The notes: generated by a model not told the origin, from the letters alone. DNA of 64,000 nucleotides from Glandiceps talaboti (GCF_964340395.1 NC_135569.1:4847540-4911539), one strand, 5' to 3'; counted from the first letter of the stretch, positions 11,501 through 23,500 are shown. Numbers and translations are program-made.

Positions 11501-14500
11501 TCAGGAGTGATATAATTATTTAAGCATAATCTATGGAAAATCTGGAAAATTATTTTGATTTAGAACGTTTTGACTTATTCTGACCAGCACAGAATGAGTG
11601 ATGTAGATACAGGTTGTCATGACATAGAAAAACCAGGGTATAAAATCCATATTTTCTGTTCAAAGACAATAACTTGGCTTGTTCCTGGTATAATATGCAA
11701 AAATTAGTCATTTGGAACTAGCTGAATTATATAAAAATTTCATACAAAAGTTACTATATCATCTTGGAAAGATAAAATTTAATGTCTTACCTGAACCTGT
11801 AGGGGACCTTTACCAGACTTAGGTTCCACTAACTGTACTTGGAAAGTCCTTCCCGATCCTCCTTCAAGGAATGGATTGGGAACATTCTCTGTGTTTTTGA
11901 CATCCATTTCAGCTGTATTTGCCAGGAAAGAGGAGAAATCACCACTGGAAATATCAAACACCTGGAAATGAAATGAAATGAAGTGGGAATGACTGATATT
12001 ACTGTTGTGGGTTTGTATAAGCAACAACACTGCTGGAAATAACACAGATTTAGTAACAAAATAGATTTATGCACATAACAAGTTTATAATTTTGAGAGTC
12101 TTTGGCAGATATATCAAACATTTAAAGGCTACATTTGGATTAGGAAAGGTGTGAAAAAACCTAGTTTTCTGATAGTTATAGAAAAAGTTGATCAAGAACG
12201 ACAGAATGATCCTCTTTTATTCCTTGTGGTTGAACAGTTAAAATAACACTAATGCGATGACATAGGATTGAATCCATGAAATGGTATTAACATTCAGCAT
12301 GAGAGCTCATACCTGAAAATCGTAAAGATCATACGACTGACCGAATATGTCCACTGAACTACACAAATAACATGTAGTTTATAACCTCTTTTCCTTGCTG
12401 TCAGAGCTCACTATTCTGTATTCATACTCCAAGAATGATAGAGTGTGGATTATCACCAAAAATCACCAAAAATCTCCAAAATATCAAGATTTGATATTAT
12501 AGTGAGTATGATGTTGTAACTATGCGTAATATGGACTTCAGACTCGTCATGTGACATCATGGAGATCTTAATTTGCATAAATTCATTCAATCTTTAACTA
12601 TGACACCACTATGTATTCTACAATGTACCCATAGACCCTACACGTAATATTTCTGATGACATTCATCAAAGGGAATGTTACTTCCGCCCATTTTATCTCT
12701 GAAATACACTGATAAACAAGTGATCTATTGTCTTGCTGTACAGTTAGTATCACACTGCCATTTTAAAAGTACATTGTACAACGTTTACAATTTCATTTTC
12801 GCTCACGTTTTCTTTGTATTACTAGTGAAATTTTAAGTGATCTCTATTTTCATGTAGGGTCTATGGTGTAACCAATGCAGACATCTGACCTGGCCTGACA
12901 AGATCTAAAACTGATTTAAAAATAAATAACCAAACTCACATGTACTATCTCTGTGTAACTTCCTCTATCTGTCCTTGACCTGACATGACCTGATTTACAA
13001 TGTCTCTACCTGTGACTACTCTACTCTACAGCAGACCTAATAAAGTATCCGATATTTCTGTACTACTTCCTTCATATGGATGCCATGATGTTCCAACTTT
13101 GCCAAGGTGCTATGAACTGAAATAGTCAATAGTATTCTAATTGTTTTCCCTACACATCAATAACAGTTTAGCATTAATTAATACTTGGATGGAAAAAAAG
13201 CTAAAAAAATCAGAGCTATAGAAAATATTAGTCCTGACTAAACTGCTCTAAAATCCCAATTGCTCCACTGATAAAATGGTAACAATTTCAAAGATTAGTA
13301 TGGGATTAAAATATTTGGTTTAACTATAAGATTTTCATGCTAATAGTGACAGAAATGTAGGGAACTTAAAGTAAAAATCACACTCTTTACCATAATTCAA
13401 ATTTTTCGAGGATTTACTTCTAATAATAAATCAACTGAGTTATTTTCTCTTCATGTCATATCCAATATTTCTATACACAGCAGATGAAGACCCATTACTA
13501 AATTTTCCCATTCCAGAAATATTATCAATATATCAAATTGTAAATTACAATATACATAACACGGTCTGCAAAGCATTGACCCTGGAGTGTTCCTTTTCAG
13601 GGGTGAACAAATCATTTTGTGAACTGGTGGTCCCCGGACCAGTGCCTTTAAAAATCCAGTGGTCCTACTGAAAGAATTAGTGGTCTCAGGTCCCACTAAT
13701 GTGAAACATTAAATCTTACCTATGAATCTGTATATTCAGACGACTTTTTAACAGTTGTTAACAGTAAGGTACTAGTCCAATGGACCAGTCAAGGTAAAAT
13801 TTGTGTGGTCCGCCCCAAAAATTGCTAGTCTCAGACCCAGGACCAGTGGATTTGTTCACCCCTGATTTTTAAATGTATACATTGTAATATACATGTATAT
13901 ACCAATACATGTAATGCAGGGAGTCAGTAACTTCATCTTTCATTAATGTGTTTCCTATTCTTCCCAAATTCATATACTGTTCATTTCATGTTAGTGTTCA
14001 TAATGGCTCTGTTTGATGCAACCATGTAGAAACCAATAAGAAACTACAAATTCTACACTTGCAAGATTGTAATTCCTGCTACACTTTATCTATATGAAAT
14101 AAACCAGATTGCAACTATAGCCACAGACATGCTGGCTGGTGTCAATATTTTGATGTCTGCACTTGATGTCTGCATTCATTTCATTTACACAAAATTTTGC
14201 AAGAAACTATTCATTTAATCTTGCTAAATTAAAGTGTAGCATATCCAGTTTCTGTGTGGTTGTATCAAACAGAGCCAGTGAACACTAACTTGAAACGGGC
14301 TGTACATATCCATGAAATAAACAAGCAATAGCCAGCAAGAGGTGTGGTTCCCTTTACTTTCACTATGCTGTAAAAAGCAGTCACACATTTGGAGTTCTTG
14401 GAAAGGTAGATTTCAACATGTACTTTCATTTTCGTTTTCAATAAGTTGTATCCACTGTTAAGCCATCTATTAAGTATTGCAAAAACAGCTGTTTAATTTA

Positions 14501-15005
14501 TGAAATTAACTTGTGAAGATAACATGTGGTATAAATTTATAATTTTTATAATTTATAATTCTGTAACGTTCAGTATTGCCCCTCCCTCCCATTTCTACTT
14601 TCGCTTACTGTTAAAGCTCACCTGGTTGTCATATTCCACGGTGTATCTATCTGGTGCAACTTCAGTCACAGTGGCTGTCCCTGTTTTTGAAGCAGATGCT
14701 GACTTTGGTCGTATCTGATCCGACCCGGCTAATTTGTCCGATGGACGATGAAAGTCTGCATCTTTAGAAGCTACCATTGGAGTTTTACTTCGTCTACCAG
14801 ACACTGGCCTACTTGCTGTAAGAGGTCTCGGTGAAGGGTCCGGAAAGCTGGATGCCGACGATCCGCTGTCTGCGCCATCCGTCTTCGGCTCGGCGACCCT
14901 CCCCCGAACGGTGACAGCTTGATTTTGGCCAGGTAGAATCACGTCCGCCACCACCTCAGATCCGGTTGTTTTTCGCACTCCCCCCTTTGAGCTACCACTT
15001 CCCAT
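1..15005 (-). CDS. Hillarin/KY-like transglutaminase-domain protein with seven coiled-coil modules (3' end outside window)
   Basis: Coding exons, 5' to 3' on the minus strand: 15005-14622, 11961-11791, 10966-10829, 9811-9599, 8692-8669, 7928-7647, 7308-7136, 6375-6228, 5734-5432, 4795-4526, 3833-3540, 2943-2692, 2051-1860, 1653-1418, 827 to beyond base 1. All junctions are GT-AG and the frame is continuous for about 1300 codons. Residues 1-185 begin MGSGSSKGG, a possible N-myristoylation signal, followed by strand-like stretches resembling a filamin repeat (tentative). Residues about 232-884 are charged coiled coil with seven copies of a module of the form S-x-E-E-Y-x-x-L-L-A-x-H. From about residue 949 comes a transglutaminase-like core (LFMRMC, HHTWNAV, HFVDCNWG), then the KY/hillarin continuation (YDEHYFLADP, PPWQLLRNP). 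Family knowledge: KY and hillarin are cytoskeleton- or muscle-associated proteins. The Cys position appears to be Lys1015, so a pseudoenzyme or scaffold role is inferred. Family assignment is strong; the exact ortholog is uncertain. Confidence 0.82.
2327..2641. mobile_element. TTAA-type palindromic MITE, copy 1
   Basis: Inverted ends AAGTGGCCATATGGATGAGA, a subterminal inverted repeat, and a central palindrome TTTGTTATTGTACGTACAAT (around 2444-2468). Ends sit at TTGA/TTAA, suggesting piggyBac-like TTAA targeting. In an intron of the hillarin/KY-like gene. Related copies: 29652-29918 and 57781-58139. Confidence 0.75.
4088..4270 (+). mobile_element. tRNA-derived SINE, 3'-truncated copy
   Basis: Same family as 5808-6067: A-box region TGGGCAAATGG (4098-4108), B-box region GGCTCAAGCTC (4142-4152), AGTCCTTGGGCAGGATTTGA and GGGGACCTGGTAGGATAGAG. 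The 3' tail is missing. Confidence 0.72.
5040..5405. repeat. Minisatellite, about 88-bp unit x 4
   Basis: The unit runs from GCATGGCAGAAACCTGCCAA to CTCTATAGTGGGGAGAACAC. It ends about 25 bp from the donor of the hillarin/KY-like exon 5734-5432. A single inverted copy of the same sequence lies at about 40785-40890. Confidence 0.85.
5808..6067 (+). mobile_element. tRNA-derived SINE, full-length
   Basis: A pol III A box, TGGTGAAATGG (5816-5826), fits TRGYNNANNNG exactly. A B box, GGTTTGAGCCC (5867-5877), matches GGTTCRANNCC with one change. The body includes AGTCCTTGGGCAAGATTTGA and GGGGACCTGGTAGGATAGAG, and the 3' end is a TTATTATTATTA tail. In an intron of the hillarin/KY-like gene, opposite to the gene's direction. 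Confidence 0.8.
7388..7575. mobile_element. Half copy of the CCAGGAAATA MITE
   Basis: CACTCCAGGAAATAGACATT, GAGAGTCATTTCATGATTTT and GCATCATGGGAGTCTGCAGA occur in the same order and spacing as at 34051-34240. Confidence 0.6.
8250..8520. repeat. (GT)n - TATG-rich spacer - (CA)n
   Basis: (GT)n at 8257-8316 and (CA)n at 8475-8516 form inverted microsatellite arms around a 150-bp TATG/CATA-rich spacer. Confidence 0.9.
8669..8692 (-). CDS. Putative 24-nt microexon of the hillarin/KY-like gene
   Basis: On the minus strand a cag acceptor precedes 24 nt encoding SVIPTQVK, followed by a gtaagc donor. It is phase 0 on both sides, so inclusion or skipping would keep the frame between exons 9811-9599 and 7928-7647. 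It lies next to a short GT run and downstream of the ATTACATT-type repeats. The prediction rests only on splice-site quality and phase; transcript evidence would be needed to confirm it. Confidence 0.45.
8795..9070. repeat. Degenerate ATTACATT pentamer-like array
   Basis: Repeated TTACA, TTATA and CACTA words, low complexity. Confidence 0.85.
10083..10770. repeat. 54-bp minisatellite, about 12.5 units, with higher-order structure
   Basis: Consensus begins AGTCTAGATACAATGTTTAG and includes TATGTGTCCTGGACTACTGC. Variant units with CCTGCAC and GTCAATATACAAT recur three units apart (near 10217 and 10378), showing block duplication. In the hillarin/KY-like intron. Confidence 0.92.
11425..11700. 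repeat. Dispersed repeat F, copy 1
   Basis: Shares GCATTTTCCGG/GTATTTTCCGG, GAAGAAAAATATT, AGTGATGTAGACA and CCATATTTT-TGTTC landmarks with 37925-38150 and 51226-51514. Unnamed, about 280 bp, no obvious ends. Confidence 0.55.
13598..13864. mobile_element. MITE with hAT-like CAGGGGTGAACAAATC ends
   Basis: Perfect 16-bp inverted ends CAGGGGTGAACAAATC (13598-13613 and 13849-13864). The interior repeats GTGGTCC and GGACCAGT motifs. CAGGGG ends suggest hAT, but I could not find a matching 8-bp target duplication. Confidence 0.65.
13990..14289. mobile_element. Foldback element with GTTAGTGTTCA ends
   Basis: The left arm (GTTAGTGTTCA, GGCTCTGTTTGATGCAACCA, GAAACC, TCTACACTT, GCAAGATT) is mirrored in the right arm ending TGAACACTAAC. 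Half-copies of the same family occur at 2091-2175 and 46303-46400. In intron 1 of the hillarin/KY-like gene. Confidence 0.65.
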
Positions 15006-15179
15006 GATAATTGCCTGAATTACTTGATCACCAGGAAAAAATATGATTAAGTTAGTATTCAGTATATAAAAAAATGTACTGAAGTCTTCCTACATTCCTG
15101 TTTTCAACGTCCGGGGTTTGTATTGTAACAGGCAAAGTAAATACAATGTGTCAACAATGAACGAAAACGAGATTTACAA

Positions 15180-15450
15180 TGTACAATCCATCACGATCAC
15201 GAATATCTGTATAAACTGCACAAATGGGATCTAGCTGCCTAAAATGCAAAAGCACTGATTAAAGAAGTACGTTTGTGACGTCTTTTCACCTTTATGTACT
15301 CCGATCCCTGATCAGCTCTTTCTATTACACCCAAAATATGTGTTGCTGACTCATTAGCAGGTGACTCTCTCGCCAGGCAACGACGACGCCATTTTTATCG
15401 CTTGACCTTTCACCCCATACGTCATCCACTTACACTGTAATGTATTTGAC
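15180..15450 (-). promoter_or_regulatory. Candidate promoter of the hillarin/KY-like gene
   Basis: This stretch is less AT-biased than its surroundings. It contains a CRE-like TGACGTC near 15267, a second ACGTCA near 15420, and on the minus strand an AAAATGGCGTC block near 15390 that matches a YY1-type initiator-proximal motif. It lies 180-450 bp upstream of the ATG at 15005. A 5' UTR exon may exist here, but I could not define one. The start at 15005 was chosen because it opens the longest frame and the ATG is followed by a plausible myristoylation sequence. Confidence 0.35.
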
Positions 15451-15727
15451 CATGGATGTATTAGGGAGATGATTTGACCTTCTTCGCCTTCAAACTCGAA
15501 ATTTGACGTAATGTAAAAGAAAAAAATGTATACTGAAAAGTATTCAATTTATTAATGCCATTCCATAGGCGTAGTCCTGCTAGTATATGTAATTATACGC
15601 TGCTGCCAGTGCCACTGTGAAACGTATACATATCTAGTCTTTCAAATTACTTTTCTTATTTGCATATGTTTATGATTTGATTCTTTAAAATTGTACCTTT
15701 GATAACACTCAGATCATTTATTATGTA

Positions 15728-16167
15728 TGCTAACTAACTAACTACTAGTAACTAGCTAACTAACTAACTAACTAACTATTAAACTAACTGACTGACTAAC
15801 TAACACTAACTAACTAACTATTAAACTAACTGACTAACTAACTAACTAACTATAACTAACTAACTATTAAACTAACTAACTAACTAACTAATTAACTGAC
15901 TGACTGACTGACAGACAGACAGACAGACAGACTGACTGACTAACCAATAGGCTAAATTGATGAGGTGAATTTTTCATTTTCAACCAACCAACCAACCAAC
16001 CAACTTACCTGACTGACTGACTGACAGACAGACAGACAGACAGACAGACTGACTGACTGACTAACTAACTAACCAATAGGCTAAATTGATGAGGTGAATT
16101 TTTCATTTTCAACCAACCAACCAACCAACCAACCAACCAACCAACTTACCTGACTGACTGACTGACT

Positions 16168-16198
<31 letters not shown>

Positions 16199-16262
16199 TG
16201 ACTGACTGACTGACTGACTGACTGACTAACTAACTAACCAATAGGCTAAATTGATGAGGTGA
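15728..16262. repeat. Compound (ACTA)n/(ACTG)n/(ACAG)n/(ACCA)n array with a triplicated block
   Basis: 15728-15900 is mostly (AACT)n with variants. After that, a composite block made of GACT and GACA runs, then CCAATAGGCTAAATTGATGA, then a (CCAA)n run and TTACCTGACTGA is repeated. The unique segment starting CCAATAGGC appears three times, near 15943, 16073 and 16239, with growing microsatellite lengths between copies. Confidence 0.9.
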
Positions 16263-16397
16263 ATTTTTCATTTTCGACAACACAGTGAGTTTGACAGAGG
16301 ACAAGACATGCTCTCTGTTCGAAATATAAAAGTTTCCAAGCAAAATCTAGGATTGTAGCCTGAAACTTTAAGTTCTGTTCACAAATCAAGTTCAATG

Positions 16398-16510
16398 ACA
16401 ATAGCGAGGCTGGTTTTATATTTAGCTGCAATCTTTATGCGTTAACAGGGACCCAGAAAAGTCGATTTCAACATTTCTGCATAGCACAACCTGTATAAAT
16501 AGAGTTATGA
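16398..16510. repeat. Dispersed repeat fragment, homologous to 53176-53290
   Basis: Shared words in the same order: GCGAGGCT, TTTATGC, GGGACCCAGA, ATTTCTGCAT... by eye roughly two thirds identical to 53176-53290. The family is unnamed. Confidence 0.55.
16494..16502 (+). promoter_or_regulatory. TATA-like motif upstream of SEC62
   Basis: TATAAATAG lies 117 bp upstream of the SEC62 ATG, inside the dispersed repeat fragment at 16398-16510. If used, it would place transcription initiation near 16525. The role is inferred from position only. Confidence 0.3.
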
Positions 16511-16610
16511 CATTGGTAGGAGCAGGGAGAGAGAATGTCAAAGTCGTCCGTAACCTCTGACCTATGGTTCATTTTAACAGTAACTTAAAGGGTTCATTAC
16601 GTTGACGATC

Positions 16611-17986
16611 ATGGCGAGCAGAAAGACTAAACAGAAGAAAAAAGGGGTGAGTTTTATCAAAATTCTGTATCATTCTGCCACATATGGATATATTTTCGAG
16701 TCAGGACATATCAAGCATGCGAAATAGAAGTGATGGTGGAACCATTTTTTCATGAGACTCGTGAACGCACGGATATAAAATAGCGACCGAACTGGATGGA
16801 CATATGGGTAGCGTTTACGTTTACGCAATGATGATAAATCAAAAAGATTGGTTAGACTTAGAGGACATTGACATCTAAACAGAAAATAAAAGTGGTTTTA
16901 TTTTGTCCCTTTCGTCGAAATGTGAAGTTTTCACATCCCAAGACGTGAAGCACACTGTGTGTAGATAGAGAACGGCATTTCAGATAGCTGTTATGTTCGT
17001 TTTGTTGACCGCATACGTCGTAAAGTTCACATTCATAGAATATGTTAATTTAGTGTGGTTGGTACAGGAAAGTTCTACTTTCTCGGTGTGACAGAGAAAA
17101 TGTTGTAAGTGACGAATTTCTTTACCTTGGTGCCAGATCATTTGGTGTTAATGTACAGACTTTCAAAAAGAGCCAAAAAGGGTCATTGGAATATAGTGAC
17201 TCTTGAACAGACATACAGTTTATGGTTTGTTGTAGACATTAAAACGCACACTAACAATTTGATGGTGCTCATTGACCTATCCAGCGACCCTATCACTTCT
17301 GTCTGTAATTCAGGAAGGGATAGCTGTTGATGGTAGAATTACATTCAGTAACGGAATTGCAGCACCAGAATAATACAGTTGACAATGGAATATAGATCTA
17401 AATCTAAGGAAGAGACTAGACTACCCCTTATCCCTAAAATTATTAATTTTCCCTATGCAAATATTTTAGTAACTTTGTATGGAATGGCTTGGTGCATACA
17501 CAGTTAGCCCAGAGATGTGCCTTTTGGTTTATTATCTCATACTATTCAGTTAGATGAAGATATTAAGACCCACAAGTCATGAATGTAATCAGTCTTGTAG
17601 TAAGACCATGGATCTACATTTTGGTGTTGCTGAATAAAGCTCACAGTAATGAGTATCTCTGTGTGGGTGCAGCCTTCGGGTCAGTGCCCTCAGTAGCAAC
17701 CTTTGCTTGCCTTTACAGTGAGCAGAATAGCCCAAGGGGTCTAGCAGCTAGACTATGGGGTAATCTGCAGTAATTTGTTTATTTAAAGAACGGGATAGAT
17801 GGATCAGTTTCCATCCCATCCTCTCAGTTCACAGACTTGCAATAAGGTTGTGGCCATTGTTTATACATGTAGATGATATTGTATTGACATTTGTGCAGAT
17901 CACAGAGTACTGAAAGATAATACACACACAACTTTATTAGGGAAGAGTTTGATCCTTTCGTAGTGTCCCTCTTAGAAATGATCAAA

Positions 17987-18034
<48 letters not shown>

Positions 18035-20469
18035 GATGTGTGTGTATGTGTGTACATGTGTATGTATGTGTGCATGTGTGTGTGTGGGATTGTGTGTATG
18101 TGTGTACATGTGTGTGTGTAGGATGTGTGTGTATTTGTGTACATGTGTATGTATGTGTGCATGTGTGTGTGTGGGATTGTGTGTATGTGTGCATGTGTGT
18201 GTGTAGGATGTGTGTGTATGTGTGTACATGTGTATGTATGTGTGTGTGTGTGTAGGATGTGTGTGTATGTGTGTACATGTGTATGTATGTGTGCATGTGT
18301 GTGTGTGGGATTGTGTGTATGTGTGCATGTGTGTGTGTAGGATGTGTGTGTATGTGTGTACATGTGTATGTATGTGTGCATGTGTGTGTGTAGGATGTGT
18401 GTGTATGTGTGTACATGTGTATGTATGTGTGCATGTGTGTGTGTGGGATTGTGTGTGTGTGTGGGATGTGTGTATATGGTTAAGTTGAAATGATATATTT
18501 TTATATTGTGGTGTTATATGGTACCTAGTCACACTTTGTGTTTATAAATTTTGTCAAAATGAAAATAATGCGATGCAAAATAAATACCATATTAATTATA
18601 AGTATACAATAACAATGATAAAAGTGAAAGCATGTAATCCTTTGACAAAATAAATAACCATATATTGTTGTTTCAGAAGTACCTACCTGTATTCATGTAT
18701 TTATTTGTTTATTTATTTATTTTTCTTTGAATTAATTTAATTATCACAAAGTTAAATACAAAAAAAGGCTGATTATACACTACAATGAAATACAAGAACC
18801 AACAAAACGTAAACAAAAAATATGTATTTATAACTATATCGATGTATTGAACTATGGTTTGTAATCACATTTCAATGAAAAGCATTCAGGCACACTTTAT
18901 GAATATTGCTTTGGGTGAGTGGTTTAAACCTACATGTACAGAATTTTGTTTTCTTGGGCTACAGTAGAAACATTGAGGGATCGCCGAAGCCGAATGACTG
19001 CATATTATACACAATTTATGTTCCCCAAGAACAATTTAGATAGATAAGAAACAGACTTCCCACAGACCACTCAATACAAATCTAAACAACACCATCCAAC
19101 CCCAACTGATATACAGGCACACACATAGTCCTTGGAACAAAGAAGGTATTGAGAGTCATCACATTGCAGGCTAAGATTTTGACACATACAAGTATATTGA
19201 TTCAAAGTTACAAGTGATATGTGTGTACACATACAGTGCCTGCTTGTCAGCAGGAATGTGGTGTTGTTTATATTTGTAGTGAGTGGTCTGTGGGAAGCCT
19301 GTTTCTTATGAATATCTATCTAAATCATTCTTTAATAGGAAACATAAAATATGTAATACACATAGTCGTTTGCCGATCCATCAATGTTTTAGCTGTATCA
19401 GACAATATGAGGTAGACCCTTCCATATTTAGTGATGTTTACATAGCCATGAACTGTTCTAGCTATTGTCTAATGCAGGCTGTACCATGAAACTAGTTGTC
19501 ATCAATTTACAAGTGATAGCTTAAACTAATTTGCATATTGAAAAAAACAATGCCATGTGACCTGTATCATATCAGTGTTTTTTTCAAGGGCAGTAAACAG
19601 GTAAAATCTACCCGAGTTCCCCAGTCACTTTACCTGAGTCCCCACCAAAATTTAGGTATAATGTCAGTTTTACCATATTCCCCCTTTCTGTTACTGGGGT
19701 ATCCAGACTTAGCAAAGACACTGCATATGTTCATTATGGACTATTTTTAGTTGTGTTCTGCCCATTGTCTAATGCAGGCTGTAACATAAAAATCGTTGTC
19801 ATCAATTTTGAAAGACTGCTTATTTTACATATTGAAGTAAATAAACAATGTCATGTGACCTGTGCCATATGTTAATGCCATGCTATTTATAGTTGTATTG
19901 TACCCCACTGTCTAACACATACTGTACCATAAAAATCGATGTCAGCAATTTCATAGTTTATTTGCATAGTGAAGTAAACAATGTCATGTGACCTGTGCCA
20001 TATGTTAATTCTATGCTATGACTGTATAGTTATATAACTACTCACCTGTTGTTAAATTGCATAACAAATGTACATTGATTGTGAATGGATTATTTTGATG
20101 GTCACAAAAAATACTGAGTGACACTGATGTATTCTTCCATTGTATTATTCAGTGATTCAGTGTCTTCTATGTACAGAGTCATATTTACAGCATAAATAGC
20201 CATGTTTCTGAAAACCCTCTGATGGAGATGAAATGAGAAAGAGATGGATGGATGAGTGAATAAATGAATGGATGGATGGATGGATGGATGGATGGATGGA
20301 TGGATGGATGGATGGATGGATGTATGGTTGGGTAGATAGATGGATGGATGGATGGTTGGGTAGATAGATGGATGGATGGAGGGGGTGGGGTGGGGTGGGG
20401 ATGGATTGATGAATGGGTGAATGGATGGTTGGTTGGTTGGTTGTATGGATGGATAAATGAATGGGTGAA

Positions 20470-20529
<60 letters not shown>

Positions 20530-23500
20530 ATGTGTACATAGATACGTAGATAGTACACATACACAGATAGTATGTACAATTGCATATGTGCATGTTAAAT
20601 GATAATGATGCAGATAATTCTGAGATTTTTGGATTATGGAGACACTTGTTTTCAGTAAAGCCTGTCAGTTTACAACTGATTTCATTCAATGTTTTTTGAT
20701 GATTTTCCGGACATTTAACTACACAGGATCCCCAAAAAGATGAGCTGACCAAGGAAGAAAAAGATGTTGCTAAGCATCTAAGGTTCAACCTGACAACTAA
20801 GAAAACCACCATATTTGGACAACCAGCTGAATTCTTCACAGGTAGGTATCGTTAACACCTAACAACCTTTGTGATAATAATACCAAAAAAAACCAAGAAT
20901 CGTTTCTGGTCAGCACACGCATCACTTAAATACCCTCGTGTCAGTCTTCTTTTTTTTTGAGTTTGTCCAGCCCATGCAGTATGCAGATCTTGGGGAGAAA
21001 CACAAAAATAACCCTCTCTACTTCCGTGAAGACAACTCCAGAGCCAATCATGAACAAGTAAATGACAACTGTCCCACATACACACTTGCTCTACAGTACT
21101 AAATAAAAAGAACAGTAACTGCCATAAATAGTAGACTGAGTGACAGGTTTCTTCAGAAAATAAAACATTTGTGTCATTGCACCACATTAGACAAACATTT
21201 TTATTGCGGACCAGAATGCAAAATTAGGCATAGCTTGTAAGTCACCACATAGTTATGGATATGGGAATAGTGAAAATACTAAGAAAACAGTAAAAATACT
21301 AAGAAAACCACCATATTTGGACAACCAGCTGACAGAATCCCTTAATGTGTGAGTACATGTAATTGCATTGTAAAATGTTCATTCTATGTTATTCATTACA
21401 TACCATATTCTTTGTATGGCAGTATGCGTGTTATATCACATGATACATTTACTGAACTATACATTTGCATATTTTGTTTTGCAGCTGCCAAGGCTGTGGA
21501 TTTATTGATGGATTCTAAGTGGGCAACTGGTAAAGATGTATTGTTTACAACTCGACAGTCAGTTGTCGATTACCTTCAGAGGTACGTATTATTATTCGTA
21601 AACAGAAATCACTCCAGAAGTTCCCGATTTTAGTTTGATTTCAACACCCATGCCATCTTTTTTCATAGTTCTTAAAATGGATAAGTTGTTATAAATGCAG
21701 GTTATTGAATCATGTGTAAGATATGTTGACTTGTTTGACACAAATCGTCCTCTCGTAGTTAATGCTGAGTGATTGGACATCACAACATGTATGGTTATGA
21801 GGGTACTAGAAGACATCTATTATCTCAAGGGCTGTTATGCAGCAACTATTTCCAAGGATGGAAGGCAAGCAAAATAATTGTTACATAACAGCATGTCGGG
21901 TAATATGATGTCTACTAGTGCCCGAATACGGCCAGGTAATAAATATTTTAAACACATATTTTCAGGAACATATTTTTGCCATAGTCAAAACAAATGAACA
22001 CCTGAACTCCTGTGTTACAGGAATAGTGCCCAAGGGAAAATAGAATGCAAAGAGTGCCAGCTCTATTCAAATTGAGGTCACTATGGGTCACTAGTCCATA
22101 TCACATGACTTGATCTAAGCCAATCACTGTATGAAAGTATGTTATAATGTTATATTGACTTCTGAGTTTGTGATCATTACATCTATGACACTATTTTCTT
22201 GCAGACTACTGAACAAAGGTCTGTTCTACAGAGCTTTGAAAGTTATACAGGGAAAGAAAGAAAAGAAAGATAAGGATAAAGACAAGGATAAGGAGAAGGA
22301 AAGGGAAAAGAAGGAAGAAAAGAAAGAAGAAAAGAAGGAGAAAGAGGAAGGTGGGGAGAAAAAGACGTCTAAAAAGAAGAAGAAAGAACTCAAAAAGGTA
22401 AGACATTTAAAACAGTAAAACCATTTATAGAATATAGTTCTCCAACTTTGTAAAATGTTATGTTCTAATATAAAGATTGTGTAAAAGGTTGTTCATGTAC
22501 AAACAGATGGAGATAGAACCATTAGCTCTCAAAAAACAAAAGTATGTAAATAGATTGACTCTTGAGGGCGCTAAACAAATGAATAGCTCTGTTCTGACAT
22601 GAAAACTCAACTCTAAATTGTATTATTTTACTCTTGTGATTACAAATCATTGTTAGGAGGCTGAAGACACTCCAACACCAAGTGGTAAAAAACTGAAAGA
22701 AGTGAAGAGAAAGTTTAAACTTGAAGTCCATGAAGAACAACTGTTTATTGATGGCAGTGATGTAAGTTCTTTGTTTAGTTATACTACCTTAGGGGGTCGT
22801 AAAACATCCTCAACTTCAGCATGATTGTCCTATGTAAGTTATATTTCTTTTGGGAGTCATAAAGACCCCTCAGCTTCAATATGATTATTGTTTGTTTATA
22901 TTACTCTAGTCATAGAGACCCCTCAACTTTAACATGATTGTCCTGTGCTAAGTTACATATGCTTAGGAGTCATATCAGAGAGACTATGATTGTTAGTAGT
23001 AAAATGTACAGATACTGGATAATAATGATTCCCTAGTGTTGTATAATGGAGATATTCTTCCAATCGATCACTAAGATGTATAAATCCTCATTCAGCGTTG
23101 GCAATATCTTGACCATTGGTTGATTATATCCACTAACAAATACATCGCTATCACCCACTTGTGTAAAATACCACCTACAACAATAGTTTTAGTTTGTGTC
23201 TATCGTAGTTATAGCCAGCAGCTTGGTTTCCATAGTGATATTGTATTGTATACTCAAACAATGCATGTTGATTGTTTACAGGCATATGTCTGGGTATTTG
23301 ATCCTACACATCCTAAGACGTTCGTCATGGGTCTGTTACTTGGTGAGTATTTCAACTTGTTGCCTGGAGCAACATGACATATCATGTACTGTAAAAGTTA
23401 GGAACTTGTAGCCTGGAATGCCGTAGTGCCTAAAGACGTTAAATTCATGTTACTGTTAAGCAAGACATTTTTGTCTGTGGGACTGGTACATGTTCATGTA

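Larger units (their letters stand above)
15006..16610. other. Intergenic region between two divergent genes
   Basis: About 1.6 kb between the ATG of the hillarin/KY-like gene and the ATG of SEC62. It holds the candidate promoter at 15180-15450, a compound tetranucleotide array at 15728-16240, and a fragment of a dispersed repeat (about 16398-16510) that contributes a TATA-like motif to the SEC62 side. No coding potential was seen. Confidence 0.7.

Noticed and set aside
17972-18532. Long minus-strand ORFs encoding His/Thr repeats, and plus-strand Cys/Val repeats
   Set aside because: Produced by the GT-rich minisatellite in an intron of SEC62; no splice or family support. The same applies to 8252-8557, 36601-36942, 38533-38909 and 43016-43409.
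20102-20839. 245-codon minus-strand ORF over the (GGAT)n and (GT)n region
   Set aside because: Low-complexity and antisense to SEC62 exon 2.
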